A stretch of 64,000 bases of DNA from Chelatococcus sp. HY11 (GTDB lineage: Bacteria > Pseudomonadota > Alphaproteobacteria > Rhizobiales > Beijerinckiaceae), in assembly GCF_018398335.1 (NCBI RefSeq), contig NZ_JAHBRX010000001.1, forward strand, positions 1,240,001-1,304,000, given 5' to 3'. Both the position numbers and the translations under genes were made by a program. Below, in pieces: positions 18,006 through 27,962 of the stretch (its first letter is position 1; every line of letters begins with the position of its first letter). The notes beneath the pieces were generated by a model. The model did no database searches, was not told where the DNA came from, and was given only the letters and a program-made list of their open reading frames with translations.

Positions 18006-19130
18006 ATGAAGCTCCTCACTCTTCCAGAGATCGTCAGGAGAATTCCTGGCGCCCGAGGTTTCGGCAAATCAGTCGCCCGTGCAACGGGGGTGATACCCTC
18101 GAAACGCGGTAGCGAGACCAGAGCCCCCTGCATGCTGGAAGGCCCTACAGAGCCGGCCTCTTCTCGATCCAGCCCCGTTCCGCCCCCAAGGGCCAAGAGG
18201 CAGCAGCAATTTGCTGTCTCTGTCGGAGCCAGCCGGGAGGCTGAGCCAGAAACCCCGAAACAGCGACGTCAGGGACTTGTCTATATTCCCATACGCTCCG
18301 AGAAATTGAGGGAGCTGGCCAGGATCTGGAACGAGCAGAGATTTTTGGCGGGAAAGGGCCTTTACGGCATCCTCCACAAGCCGGATGACATGCTGGAGAG
18401 CAACTGGCTCGCAAGGCGTCCGCTGCGCGACCTCGACTGCGACGTCAAGCTCTACATCATGCTGGACGCTCATATCCCGGGCCATGCCGGTGAGCAGGCC
18501 ATCGGCGGTGTGGAAGAACCGGTCGCCTATTCGCGGACGAAGACCGTCGGAACTCCCGAGCCTCGCCCCAATGCCGCGCTCGTCGCTCCCAAGAAGCTCG
18601 TGAGCAATTCATTTTGCAGCAACGAGAAGACATGGTCTCCGTCCGAATTCGCCAGGCATTTGAAGGACGCCGGCCTGTCCGCTGACTTCCGCTTTCTCCG
18701 CCTCTACATCGGCTTCTCACAATATGTTAAGTCGAAGCACAACGGCGCCGCCTATGACAGCCATCCAGGCTGCGGCTTTGCCAAGGACTTCGCGGCCGCC
18801 ATGAACAAGCTCGGGTACAGGCATCTCGAGATACGCGGCTATTTCGGTATGCTAGCCATGGGCGGCGACGACATTTCCCGGGACCATCGCTATACGAAAA
18901 TCTATTTCGAAAGCCCGCAAGCCAGCACCGGGCCAGATTATTTCAAACCGAGCCAAAAGAGCTTTGTCTATTACAGCCACACGGATGATGTGCGATCGGG
19001 AACAACTACCGGCCAAATCGTGCAGACAATCGAAAAAGCTCCCGGCTTCTTTAGGGACAAATTCAACAGTGCCCGTAGCAGTCTGACCAAACAGGCTGCA
19101 AAATCCGCTGCCAAAAAACTGATCGACTAG
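18006..19130 (+). CDS. Unrecognised 374-residue protein, possible degenerate C80/caspase-like fold
   Basis: I do not recognise this gene. The first 100 residues are basic, proline-rich and probably disordered. The middle reads like a Rossmann/caspase-type fold: strand VKLYIMLDAHIPGHAG, a helix SPSEFARHLKDAGL, strand FRFLRLYIGFSQ, then GFAKDFAAAMNKLGY and HLEIRGYFG. C80-type peptidases have a similar order (His after the first strand, Cys after the second), but here the position expected for the cysteine reads GFS. The C-terminal 40 residues form a lysine-rich helix. No signal peptide is obvious. A GTG at 17970 is an alternative start. The AT-rich leader suggests acquisition by transfer. Confidence 0.7.
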   Translation: MKLLTLPEIVRRIPGARGFGKSVARATGVIPSKRGSETRAPCMLEGPTEPASSRSSPVPPPRAKRQQQFAVSVGASREAEPETPKQRRQGLVYIPIRSEKLRELARIWNEQRFLAGKGLYGILHKPDDMLESNWLARRPLRDLDCDVKLYIMLDAHIPGHAGEQAIGGVEEPVAYSRTKTVGTPEPRPNAALVAPKKLVSNSFCSNEKTWSPSEFARHLKDAGLSADFRFLRLYIGFSQYVKSKHNGAAYDSHPGCGFAKDFAAAMNKLGYRHLEIRGYFGMLAMGGDDISRDHRYTKIYFESPQASTGPDYFKPSQKSFVYYSHTDDVRSGTTTGQIVQTIEKAPGFFRDKFNSARSSLTKQAAKSAAKKLID

Positions 19131-19149
19131 CCTTTCGGAAATGTCGAGA

Positions 19150-20808
19150 TCAGGATTTTCGACCCGCAGCCTTGAACAACCGTTCGGCGCTGTCGCGCAG
19201 CGCCTTGCGGGACTCGTCACGCGTATAGAACATATGTCCGCCGGGTACGACCTCGAGCCGCAGGCGCTCGGGATCGGCGATCGTTGCCGGCAGTCGGTCC
19301 AGCACGAGCCGCGTCTCAAGATAGGGCGTGACGAGATCCGTGAAACCGTGCATCACCACGACGGTCATGGAGGGATCGAGCGCCATCGCGGCCCTGAGAT
19401 CACGCCCGGCCTCGGGCCCCTCGCGCCGCGTGCCCCACGACCAGCGCCTGTTGATCTCCCCGTTGAGAAGTTCGTAGGGACGGTTGACCTCATATTTCAG
19501 GACCCGCCGCGTGTAGTCCACCGCCGCGCTCGTCAGTGGCGCCATGCTCGCGTCCAGCACCGGATCGTCGAAGCCGCCGCGCGCGGACCACGGATCCTGG
19601 TCAAGGCCGGTGATCAGCGCGTCGTAGTAGCTCGCGACCTCGGCCCGTGGTCGGCCGAGTTCTCGCGCGACGTCGGACATGTCGGGCTGACCGCCGCTGC
19701 GTGTCAGAAAATCGCGATCGAGCCCTGTGAATTCATGGACCCTATCGACGATGCGGGCCACGGCGGCCTTGTCTCGTGGCCCCTTCAGCACGTCGACCAA
19801 ATAGTCGCCCAGGGCATAGGCCTCGACCTCCGCCAGACCTTCCCGCGTGATCGGTTCGCCCTTGGCGGCGCGGGCGGCCGCGACGAGGCTTGGAAGCCGC
19901 GCCGCCGTCGAGAACGGCAGACCGTCCGCCTTCAGGTTGAAGTCAAGGACCGGTGAGATGATGTAGAGGCCGTTGATGCCGACGCCATAGTCTCCCTGCA
20001 GGGCGCGCGCGATTTTCGGCACGCGGAAGCCGCCGTAGCTTTCCCCGACCAGAACCTTCGGCGAGCGTAAGCGGTCGTTTTCCGTGAGATAGCGCGTGAC
20101 GAAGCGCGACAGCACGGCAACATCACCGTTGACGGACCAGAACTGCTGGCGCAAGTCCTGGTCGTCCCGCAGGAAGCGGCTGTATCCCGTGCCCACGGGG
20201 TCTACGAACACGAGATCCGTGAAGGGCAACCAGGTCTCCGGGTTATCAGTAAGGACCGGCGGACTCGATGGCCCCTGCCCCTGATTGCCGAAAGCAAGGC
20301 GCTGCGGCCCCATGGCGCCGAAATGCAGATAGGCGGACGCCGCGCCCGGGCCGCCGTTGAAGGCAAAGGCGATGGGCCGCGTCGCCGGGTCCTGACCGTC
20401 GAGAACGTAGGCCACATAGGCAATCTCGGCGGTCGGCCGGCCGGCCTGGTCACTGAGCACGATGCTGCCGGCCGTCGCCTTGTACTTCAGGGCGCCGAGC
20501 GCTTCGGAAAGGCTATGGTTCGTTGTGACAGGCGCGGGCAGGCGAAGGTCCGCCGGCTCGCTGCCCGTCTGCCGTTGCTGGCGTTGCCCCCCTCCCTGGG
20601 ACGCCTCGGCCTGCCCGCTCTGGCGGGAAGCCTCTTGCCCCTGGCGGGAAGCCTCTTGCGCCACCACGGTCCTGGCCGCCTCGATCGGCGACAGCAGCAC
20701 GAGCCCGAGAAGCGCGCCCGTCAAGACCGTCCGGACTGGACGACGAAAACGCGGGCTTTCGCCCGCTTCATCCTCGCGACGGCGATTGGAACTGGCTGAC
20801 AACGGCAT
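19150..20808 (-). CDS. Secreted serine carboxypeptidase-like protein (peptidase family S10)
   Basis: A 552-residue protein with an N-terminal hydrophobic export segment (TVLTGALLGLVLLSPIEA) and a low-complexity Q/S-rich linker that includes two 21-bp direct repeats (QEASRQ twice). The S10 catalytic elements are all visible: the oxyanion region FNGGPGAASAYLHFG, nucleophile GESYGGFRV (about residue 255), acid in HGFTDLVTPY, and histidine in PGGHMFYTR near the C-terminus. Such periplasmic enzymes remove C-terminal residues from peptides. It follows holC on the same strand after about 50 bases, so they may share a transcript with pepA. Confidence 0.9.
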   Translation of the reverse strand: MPLSASSNRRREDEAGESPRFRRPVRTVLTGALLGLVLLSPIEAARTVVAQEASRQGQEASRQSGQAEASQGGGQRQQRQTGSEPADLRLPAPVTTNHSLSEALGALKYKATAGSIVLSDQAGRPTAEIAYVAYVLDGQDPATRPIAFAFNGGPGAASAYLHFGAMGPQRLAFGNQGQGPSSPPVLTDNPETWLPFTDLVFVDPVGTGYSRFLRDDQDLRQQFWSVNGDVAVLSRFVTRYLTENDRLRSPKVLVGESYGGFRVPKIARALQGDYGVGINGLYIISPVLDFNLKADGLPFSTAARLPSLVAAARAAKGEPITREGLAEVEAYALGDYLVDVLKGPRDKAAVARIVDRVHEFTGLDRDFLTRSGGQPDMSDVARELGRPRAEVASYYDALITGLDQDPWSARGGFDDPVLDASMAPLTSAAVDYTRRVLKYEVNRPYELLNGEINRRWSWGTRREGPEAGRDLRAAMALDPSMTVVVMHGFTDLVTPYLETRLVLDRLPATIADPERLRLEVVPGGHMFYTRDESRKALRDSAERLFKAAGRKS

Positions 20809-20859
20809 AAGATCCTCCGGGCAATGACGGCCTTTGATGAGCAGCAGGCCCGGAATCAG

Positions 20860-21312
20860 TCAGGCTTTCTTCTGCCAGCGCCCTCGTTCATCCTGCTGCC
20901 AGTAGGTGACGTCAAAACCCTGCTCGCGGGCGACACGCCATTGGCCGCGGGCCTCAGCCAGCGCCTCATCGTCATTACCGTCAAATAGGACGACAATGCG
21001 ATCGTAACGAGCCGCTTCCACACTCAAGGTCGCGCCATCGACGAGGAAGCGCACGGACGCATCGTTGGGGTTGTCGGGTGACGTGGTGAGCACGACCGGC
21101 TGACTTGACGCATCCGGATCGGCTTCCGTGCCATGGGGCAGGAAGCTTTCCTCGCGATAAGTCCAGAGGTGATCGTCAAGCGCGGCAAGGCGTTCACGCT
21201 CCGGAGACTCGATCGCCACCCGCCAGCCGCGCTCCAGGCTCTTCTCCACGAGCGTCGGCAGGACCGCTTCCAGCGGCTGCCGCTGCAGATGATAGAACAG
21301 CACTTCCGTCAC
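20860..21312 (-). CDS. holC: DNA polymerase III subunit chi
   Basis: A 150-residue cytosolic protein of the HolC family. The typical start TEVLFYHLQRQPLEAVLP, the helix LVEKSLERGWRVAIES, LDDHLWTYREESFLPHG, and the C-terminal strand RIVVLFDGNDDEAL are all present. Chi links the clamp loader to single-strand-binding protein during replication. In alphaproteobacteria holC commonly follows pepA, as here (about 50 bases apart), which supports the call. Confidence 0.93.
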   Translation of the reverse strand: MTEVLFYHLQRQPLEAVLPTLVEKSLERGWRVAIESPERERLAALDDHLWTYREESFLPHGTEADPDASSQPVVLTTSPDNPNDASVRFLVDGATLSVEAARYDRIVVLFDGNDDEALAEARGQWRVAREQGFDVTYWQQDERGRWQKKA

Positions 21313-21362
21313 GGGCGGCCCGCTTCCATGCTCACCAAGTTGTTATCCCTCAAGCGACGCGC

Positions 21363-22856
21363 TCACCCTTCGTAGTGGTCGCGCACCAGCCGGTCGAGCA
21401 GGCGGACACCCCAGCCGGAACCCCAGCTCTTGTTGATGTCCGTCTGCGGCGCGTTCATCCCGGTTCCGGCGATATCGAGGTGCGCCCATGGCGTATCCTT
21501 CACATAGCGCTGCAGGAACTGCGCCGCGGTGATGGAGCCGCCGTAACGCCCGCCCGTGTTCTTCATGTCGGCGAACTTCGAGTCGATCATCTTGTCATAA
21601 GCAGGCGCGAGCGGCATGCGCCACACCTTTTCACCGGTTTCTCTCCCCGCCGCGGCGAGGCGTTCCGACAGGGTGTCGTCGTTGCTGAAGAGCCCCGCGT
21701 GCTCCTGGCCGAGAGCCACGAGGATGGCCCCGGTCAGCGTGGCGAGATCGATCATGAAGGCCGGCTTGAAACGGTCCTGCGCATACCAGAGCACGTCAGC
21801 CAGCACGAGGCGGCCCTCGGCGTCCGTGTTGATGATCTCGATGGTCTGGCCGGACAGGGACGTCACGATGTCGCCAGGCCGCTGCGCGCGCCCATCCGGC
21901 ATGTTTTCAACGAGGCCGATGAGACCGACGGCGTTGACGCGCGCCTTGCGCTGGGCAAGCGCCTGCATGAGGCCGACCACGCAGGCCGCGCCCGCCATGT
22001 CTCCCTTCATATCTTCCATGCCGGCACCGGGCTTGATCGAAATGCCGCCGGTATCGAAGGTAACGCCCTTGCCGATGAAGGCCACGGGCTGGTCCTTCGC
22101 GCCGGCGCCGTTCCAGCGCATGACGACGACACGGGCCTCCCGGTGCGAACCCTGGGCGACACCCAGCAGCGCCCGGAAACCAAGCTTCTTCAGCTGCTTC
22201 TCGTCGAGGATCTCGACATCGACGCCGACCTTCTCCAGCGTGGCCGCCCGATCGGCGAATTCCTCGGGATAGAGCACGTTCGGCGGTTCGTTGACCAGTT
22301 CGCGCGCCGTGAGCACGCCATTGGCAACAGCCTCACGTGCCTTGGCGACCTGGCGGGCGGCGGCGGGATCCGACACGAAAAGCGTGGCCTTGAGAGGCTT
22401 TGAGGCTTTCTCGTCGGCGTCCTTCTTCGTCTTGTATTTGTCGAATGTGTAGGCGCGCAGCTGCATGCCGAGCGTCAGATCGGCGGCGGCCTCCGGCGTG
22501 ACATCATGTCCAGGAAGCGCCACCAGGAGGCTGGCACGTGTACCGGAGAGGTGCCCCTGCGCAATCCCGCCGAGCTGGACCCAGTCGAGCTTGGCGAGGT
22601 CTGCCGCCGGCCCGGTGCCGACCACGACAAGGCGATCTGCCTCGATGCCCTGCGGCGCGGCAATCACAAGGACCTTCTTGAGCTTGCCTTTGAAAGCCTC
22701 GGCGGTCGCGGCCCTTGCGATGGTCGCCAGAACCTCCGGCCCGAGCGCACCGGCCGCATTCTCACCCGTCTCGAGCGCATCATTCACGAATACGACGACG
22801 CTGCCGCCCCCCGGTTTACCAAAGGACTTGAACTCGAATTTGATGCGCTCGACCAT
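21363..22856 (-). CDS. pepA: Leucyl aminopeptidase (cytosol aminopeptidase, family M17)
   Basis: A 497-residue dinuclear-metal exopeptidase. The family signature [14 protein letters not shown] is present near residue 345 with the metal ligands of [20 protein letters not shown] and [14 protein letters not shown]. The C-terminal [18 protein letters not shown] and [12 protein letters not shown] segments are also typical. It removes N-terminal residues from peptides in the cytosol. I used the ATG at 22856, preceded by GAAGAGGATC; the open frame further upstream lacks family sequence. It is divergent from lptF. Confidence 0.96.
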   Translation of the reverse strand: MVERIKFEFKSFGKPGGGSVVVFVNDALETGENAAGALGPEVLATIARAATAEAFKGKLKKVLVIAAPQGIEADRLVVVGTGPAADLAKLDWVQLGGIAQGHLSGTRASLLVALPGHDVTPEAAADLTLGMQLRAYTFDKYKTKKDADEKASKPLKATLFVSDPAAARQVAKAREAVANGVLTARELVNEPPNVLYPEEFADRAATLEKVGVDVEILDEKQLKKLGFRALLGVAQGSHREARVVVMRWNGAGAKDQPVAFIGKGVTFDTGGISIKPGAGMEDMKGDMAGAACVVGLMQALAQRKARVNAVGLIGLVENMPDGRAQRPGDIVTSLSGQTIEIINTDAEGRLVLADVLWYAQDRFKPAFMIDLATLTGAILVALGQEHAGLFSNDDTLSERLAAAGRETGEKVWRMPLAPAYDKMIDSKFADMKNTGGRYGGSITAAQFLQRYVKDTPWAHLDIAGTGMNAPQTDINKSWGSGWGVRLLDRLVRDHYEG

Positions 22857-22910
22857 AAGATCCTCTTCCCATCCTCGCACGACCGCGCAGCCGGTCTCGC
22901 GGTAGACAGT

Positions 22911-22938
22911 GGTATAGCATGGCACAAAAGGCCGCCAA
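22911..22938 (-). promoter_or_regulatory. Possible pepA promoter in the pepA-lptF divergent gap
   Basis: On the minus strand TTGGCG and TATACC are 16 bases apart about 55 bases before pepA. The 320-base gap (22857-23176) must also hold the lptF promoter, which I cannot place. Nothing else is seen in it. Confidence 0.35.
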
Positions 22939-23176
22939 TGGTTCCTCCTCTGCGATGAGCTCCCGGCAGGATGCATGCCGATTGCCTTCAAACCGCCCAG
23001 CTTGCCGACGATGGCTGGATGCCTCGGCATCGTGAAATTGTCCTGGGCGGCAATTCGATGGGGAGAAGCAGACGTTGCAGATCTGTTGTGCGCTGGCTCA
23101 CTTGCCGTATGGTGCGCGACACGGTAGCTCGGCTGTCGCTGAGTGAAGAGTAAGGGACCGGTAGAGTACGCGACCT

Positions 23177-24337
23177 ATGGGGCTGATCGACCGCTACATC
23201 CTTCGCAACGTCGTTGGCGCCTTCCTGGCCTGCCTTTCGGCGTTGACGCTCGTGATCTGGATCACCCAGATCCTGAAGGAGCTCGATCTCGTCACAGGCA
23301 AGGGACAGACGATCGGCATCTTTCTCGTCGTCACCCTGCTGTCGCTGCCGGCACTCATCACCATCATAGCGCCAGCTGCCCTTTTCATCGCGACGCTCTA
23401 CGCGCTCAATCGCCTGAACGGGGATTCCGAGCTCATCGTGATGAGCGCGGCAGGAATTCCGCCAAGCAGGCTGCTTCGCCCCTTCGCCACATTCACCGTG
23501 GTCGTGACACTGGCCGTGGGCGTCATGACGGTCTACCTCATGCCGCAGAGCTTCAACTCGCTGCGTGACCTGGTGACGAAGATCCGCGCGGATTTTGTGG
23601 CCAATATCGTCAAGGAAGGCCAGTTCACCACCCTCGACACCGGGATCACCTTCCACTACCGCGAGAAATCCGGTGATGCCCTGCTGGGCATCTTCCTGCA
23701 GGACCAGCGCGATCGTAACAAGGTCGTCGTCTATATCGCCGAACGTGGCCAGGCCGTGGACGTGAAGGGCCAGAGCTACCTCCTGCTCGAGACCGGATCG
23801 GTGCAGCGGCAGGAACCTGGCAGCAAGGATTCGGCGATCGTGACCTTCGAGCGCTATGCCATCGATCTTTCCGTCTTCGCGCAGGAGGGGGCCGATGTCA
23901 TCTATAAGCCACGCGAGCGTTCGACCTGGGCCTTGATGAGTCCGGATGCGAACGAACCCTATTTCAAGCTCCAGGAAGGACGGTTCCGGGCCGAGTTGCA
24001 TGATCGCTTCTCCGCCCCACTCTATTGCATCGCCTTCATGCTGATCGCCTTCGCCGCCCTGGGTGAGGCCCGCACCACCCGGCAGGGCCGCGGCGCCGCC
24101 ATCCTCGCCGCGATCGTCGGCGTTCTCTTGGTACGCGTAGCCGGCTTTGCCGCGTCGAGCGCCGCGGTCAGGTCGCCAGCGGCGCTGCTTGGTGTCTATG
24201 GCGCGCCACTGGCCGGCTGCCTGATCTCCCTCGTCTTCATCTTCTATGGGCATCGCCTTGGTCGGCTGATGTCAGCGCTCTTCCGCAAGCGCGACACCCG
24301 TTCAATCGGATCCGTCGCGACGGCGGGGTCTGCCTGA
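23177..24337 (+). CDS. lptF: LPS export permease LptF
   Basis: A 386-residue YjgP/YjgQ-family inner-membrane protein. Membrane helices occur near the N-terminus (LIDRYILRNVVGAFLACLSA, then residues 50-75 and 95-125) and in the last third. Between them lies a periplasmic beta-jellyroll, about residues 135-270. With LptG and the ATPase LptB it extracts LPS from the inner membrane and passes it to LptC/LptA. The stop overlaps the lptG start (TGATG), which indicates coupled translation. First gene of the export operon. Confidence 0.95.
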   Translation: MGLIDRYILRNVVGAFLACLSALTLVIWITQILKELDLVTGKGQTIGIFLVVTLLSLPALITIIAPAALFIATLYALNRLNGDSELIVMSAAGIPPSRLLRPFATFTVVVTLAVGVMTVYLMPQSFNSLRDLVTKIRADFVANIVKEGQFTTLDTGITFHYREKSGDALLGIFLQDQRDRNKVVVYIAERGQAVDVKGQSYLLLETGSVQRQEPGSKDSAIVTFERYAIDLSVFAQEGADVIYKPRERSTWALMSPDANEPYFKLQEGRFRAELHDRFSAPLYCIAFMLIAFAALGEARTTRQGRGAAILAAIVGVLLVRVAGFAASSAAVRSPAALLGVYGAPLAGCLISLVFIFYGHRLGRLMSALFRKRDTRSIGSVATAGSA

Positions 24338-25425
24338 TGTTCATCGGCGCTACGCTGGGACGTTACCTGTCCCTTCGCTTCCTCAAGACAATTCTCGCGG
24401 TCTTCGCGACCGTCTTCCTGCTCGTCTACACCCTCGATTTCGTGGAGCTGATGCGGCGTGCTGGCGATGCCCAGGGCGCGAGCACAGGCCTCATGGTGAT
24501 GCTCGCCCTTCTGCGCACCCCGGCGGTCGTCGAACAGGTGATGCCCTTCGCCGTCCTGTTCGGCAGCATGGTGACGCTTCTCAACCTGAGCCGCCGGCTG
24601 GAACTGGTGATCGCGCGCGCGGCGGGCATCTCGGCCTGGCAGTTCCTTCAGCCAGCGGTCCTTGTGGCTCTTGTTCTCGGCATCGGCGTCATAACGCTCT
24701 ACAATCCGCTTTCAGCCATGCTGAAGCAAAGGGCCGGTGTGATCGAGGCCCGTATCTTCGCGCGCAGCAGCGCCGCCGCCACGGGTCAATATATCTGGGT
24801 GCGCCAGCGCAGCGTCGACGGCCAGGCGATCATCCGGGCGGACGCCGCCAACAATGACTCAGCGACGCTCGTCAACGTCACTTTTTTCCTGTTCGATCAG
24901 AGCGGGCAATTCACGGAGCGCGTGGAGGCTCGTGAGGCTGATTTGCATAGTGGTTACTGGGAGCTTAAGGACGCTCGCGTCACATCCGGAACGAGTGAAC
25001 CAGAGAACCATACAACCTATCTGATCGCCACGAACCTCGAACCGTCGCAGGTACGGGAGTCCTTTCTGCCCGCGGGTTCCGTGCCATTTTGGCGACTCCC
25101 GTCCGTAATCGAGCGGACTGAGCGCGCGGGCTTGGATTCCACGCCCTATCGCCTTCAACTCGACTCGCTGCTAGCCAGACCTTTACTGTTCGTCGCCATG
25201 GTCATGGTTGCCGCGTCCGTTTCATTAAGATTCTTCCGATTTGGTGGTGTGGCACGCATGGTTCTGAGTGGCGTCATTGCCGGGTTCATGCTTTATGTCG
25301 CTACGGAGCTCATGGAGGATCTCGGGGCATCCGGGCTCGTTAGCCCAATGGTAGCGGCTTGGTTTGCGGCCGTTGTCGGGAGTCTGCTCGGTACGCTCGC
25401 GCTTCTTTATCAAGAGGACGGGTGA
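24337..25425 (+). CDS. lptG: LPS export permease LptG
   Basis: A 362-residue partner of LptF with the same fold. The N-terminal FIGATLGRYLSLRFLKTIL is typical of LptG, followed by helices, a periplasmic jellyroll (about 130-255) and three C-terminal helices. LptF and LptG form the LPS gate driven by LptB in the inner membrane. Start and stop both overlap neighbours by a TGATG junction, so lptF, lptG and lptD are read as one coupled unit. Confidence 0.95.
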   Translation: MFIGATLGRYLSLRFLKTILAVFATVFLLVYTLDFVELMRRAGDAQGASTGLMVMLALLRTPAVVEQVMPFAVLFGSMVTLLNLSRRLELVIARAAGISAWQFLQPAVLVALVLGIGVITLYNPLSAMLKQRAGVIEARIFARSSAAATGQYIWVRQRSVDGQAIIRADAANNDSATLVNVTFFLFDQSGQFTERVEAREADLHSGYWELKDARVTSGTSEPENHTTYLIATNLEPSQVRESFLPAGSVPFWRLPSVIERTERAGLDSTPYRLQLDSLLARPLLFVAMVMVAASVSLRFFRFGGVARMVLSGVIAGFMLYVATELMEDLGASGLVSPMVAAWFAAVVGSLLGTLALLYQEDG

Positions 25426-27962
25426 TGCCGGTTCGTGCGGATCGGAGCGTGTGGACAAGGAGGACGCGCTTGTTTCTCGGCAAAGTTGGGTGGGTTCTGT
25501 TGTCGACGGTGGCTACCGCCGCGCTGACGTTGCCGTCGGCCGCCAGCGCACAGACCGTCAACGAACGTCTCGCCGCGAGGGCCCAGTCCAATCAGACCGA
25601 TAAGCTCCTCGTCGACGCGCGGGAGATTGTCTATAACAATGACAAGAACACCGTCGCGGCGGTGGGTGACGTCAATGTCTATTATCAGGGCCGCGCCTTG
25701 CAGGCCGATCGCGTCATCTACGACCGCAATACCAATCGCGTGTTCGCGGAGGGGAATGCGCGGCTGACGGAGACCGATGGCACTGTCGCGACCGGCGACC
25801 GGTTCGAGCTGACCGACGATTTCAAGGACGGCTTCATCGACACCCTGCGTGTCGAGACCGCCGACAAGACCCGCTTCTCGGCGCCACGCGCCGAACGCAC
25901 GGCTGGCGAGACGACTGTCTTCCAGCGCGGCACCTATACGGCCTGCGAGGCCTGCAAGAAGGACCCGTCCCGCCCGCCGCTGTGGCAGGTGAAGGCCGCG
26001 AAGATCATCCACAACAACAGTGAGCGGATGATCTACTATGAAGACGCGACCATCGAATTTTACGGCATTCCGCTGGCCTACATCCCCTATTTTTCCACGC
26101 CGGACCCGACGGTCAGGCGTAAGACGGGTTTTCTATCGCCGCGCTATGTCTATTCGTCAGCCCTCGGTTATGGCGCCTCGACGCCATTCTTCTGGGCCAT
26201 CGCGCCCGATTATGACCTGACCCTGACGCCGACCATCTTGTCACGGCAAGGTTTTCTGGGGCAGGCGGAATGGCGCCAGCGGTTCGAGACAGGCTCCTAC
26301 AACATCCGTGCGGCCGGCATTTTTCAGCAGGACAAGGCGGCCTTCAGCCAGCCCCCTTATGGCGCCGCCAACAAGGATTTCCGCGGCTCGATCGAGTCCA
26401 CCGGCCGATTCAACATCAACCAGCAGTGGGCCTGGGGCTGGGACGTCGCGCTTCTGTCCGACAAGTGGTTCCTCGAGAACTACAAGGTGCGCAGCGAGAG
26501 CCTCACGTCGACCTTCTTCAAGGAATCGACGTCGACCGTCTATCTCACCGGTCGCAGCGAGACCGGGTTCTTTGACATGCGCGGCTACTATTTCCGCACG
26601 CTGTCCTACGACGACTGGCAGAAGCAACAGCCGGTCGTCTATCCGACGCTGGACTACAACAAGCGCATCCAGGCGCCGTGGGCGATCGGTGGCGAGATCG
26701 AGCTCGACGCCAATATCACCCATCTGAGCCGGTCCGCCGCTCAGTATCAGGCCGTGCCTGGTATCGTGAACGGCTACTACCCCGTAGGCTCGACCTATGA
26801 GACCTGCACGGTCTTCAACTCCGCCCAGTGCCTCGTGCGCGGCATCGGCGGCAGCTATTCGCGCATTTCCACCAGCGCGACCTGGCAGCGTGAATTCGTG
26901 GATCCGCTTGGCCAGACCTGGAAGCCCTTCGCGGGCATCCGGGTCGATGGTTTCGCGATGAACCTGAAGACCACCAACTACCAGAACGCCGAAATCAGCA
27001 ACTTCCTGAACCCGAACGACAATCTGTCCGCGCGCGTCATGCCGACGGTCGGGCTGGAGTATCGCTATCCCTTCGTCGCGACGACACAGGGTTGGGGCAC
27101 GCATATCGTGGAGCCGATCGCGCAGATCATCGCGCGTCCCTCGGAGACACGCATCGGCAAGCTACCGAACGAGGACTCCCAGAGCCTCGTGTTCGACGAC
27201 ACCAATATCTTCGAGTGGAACAAATTCTCGGGCTATGACCGGGTCGAAGGCGGCGTTCGCGCCAATGTCGGAGCAAAATACTCGGTCACAACCGAGAGCG
27301 GCGGATACGGCGACATCCTGATCGGCCAGTCCTACCAGATCGCCGGCAAAAACTCCTATGCCGGAAACGATATCGCCCATACGGGTCTCGATTCCGGCCT
27401 GGAGACCAGCAACTCGGACTATATCGCCCGGGTGCATATGGCGCCGAACGAGAACTTCTCCTTCACCGGGCGCGGCCGTTTTGACGAGGATACCTTCGCG
27501 CTTGAGCGTCTGGAACTTCAGGCTAACGCCAAGGTTGGTCCGGTGACCGCCAATGCGATGTATGCACGCTATGCCGCGCAGCCGCAGATCGGCTATCCCT
27601 ATCGCCGTGAAGGTCTCTTGACAGGCGCGACGCTCCAGCTGTCGACCAACTGGTCCGTCAACGGCTCGGTTCTGTTCGACCTTGATCGCTACATCACAGA
27701 GCGGGCAAACTATTCCGCCGTCGGTGTCACCACGGGCTCGTCCAATCGCTGGTCCGTCGCCAACATGTCGGTCGGAGCGCGCTATCAGGACGAATGTCTG
27801 ACGCTGGGCGTGACCTATATCTCGTCCTATAAGAACGACTCGACCGGTACGCGTCGGCCGGACAAGGCCGTAATGGTCACGCTTGAGCTCAGGACGCTCG
27901 GCGCGGTCAACTTCAGCCAGAACATCTCGAGTTCCAGCGCGACTGACGGTATCGCCAATTGA
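25425..27962 (+). CDS. lptD: LPS-assembly outer-membrane protein LptD
   Basis: An 845-residue outer-membrane barrel. A signal peptide ([22 protein letters not shown]) is followed by the OstA N-terminal domain ([19 protein letters not shown], about 65-170), a jellyroll that receives LPS from LptA, and a large beta-barrel to the end. Cysteines lie in [10 protein letters not shown] near residue 180, in YETCTVF and AQCLVRG near 460-475, and in YQDECLTLG near the end, so interdomain disulfides are possible. The start overlaps lptG. The barrel needs LptE as plug, not encoded here. In many relatives surA follows; here pdxA follows at once. Confidence 0.95.
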   Translation: MPVRADRSVWTRRTRLFLGKVGWVLLSTVATAALTLPSAASAQTVNERLAARAQSNQTDKLLVDAREIVYNNDKNTVAAVGDVNVYYQGRALQADRVIYDRNTNRVFAEGNARLTETDGTVATGDRFELTDDFKDGFIDTLRVETADKTRFSAPRAERTAGETTVFQRGTYTACEACKKDPSRPPLWQVKAAKIIHNNSERMIYYEDATIEFYGIPLAYIPYFSTPDPTVRRKTGFLSPRYVYSSALGYGASTPFFWAIAPDYDLTLTPTILSRQGFLGQAEWRQRFETGSYNIRAAGIFQQDKAAFSQPPYGAANKDFRGSIESTGRFNINQQWAWGWDVALLSDKWFLENYKVRSESLTSTFFKESTSTVYLTGRSETGFFDMRGYYFRTLSYDDWQKQQPVVYPTLDYNKRIQAPWAIGGEIELDANITHLSRSAAQYQAVPGIVNGYYPVGSTYETCTVFNSAQCLVRGIGGSYSRISTSATWQREFVDPLGQTWKPFAGIRVDGFAMNLKTTNYQNAEISNFLNPNDNLSARVMPTVGLEYRYPFVATTQGWGTHIVEPIAQIIARPSETRIGKLPNEDSQSLVFDDTNIFEWNKFSGYDRVEGGVRANVGAKYSVTTESGGYGDILIGQSYQIAGKNSYAGNDIAHTGLDSGLETSNSDYIARVHMAPNENFSFTGRGRFDEDTFALERLELQANAKVGPVTANAMYARYAAQPQIGYPYRREGLLTGATLQLSTNWSVNGSVLFDLDRYITERANYSAVGVTTGSSNRWSVANMSVGARYQDECLTLGVTYISSYKNDSTGTRRPDKAVMVTLELRTLGAVNFSQNISSSSATDGIAN

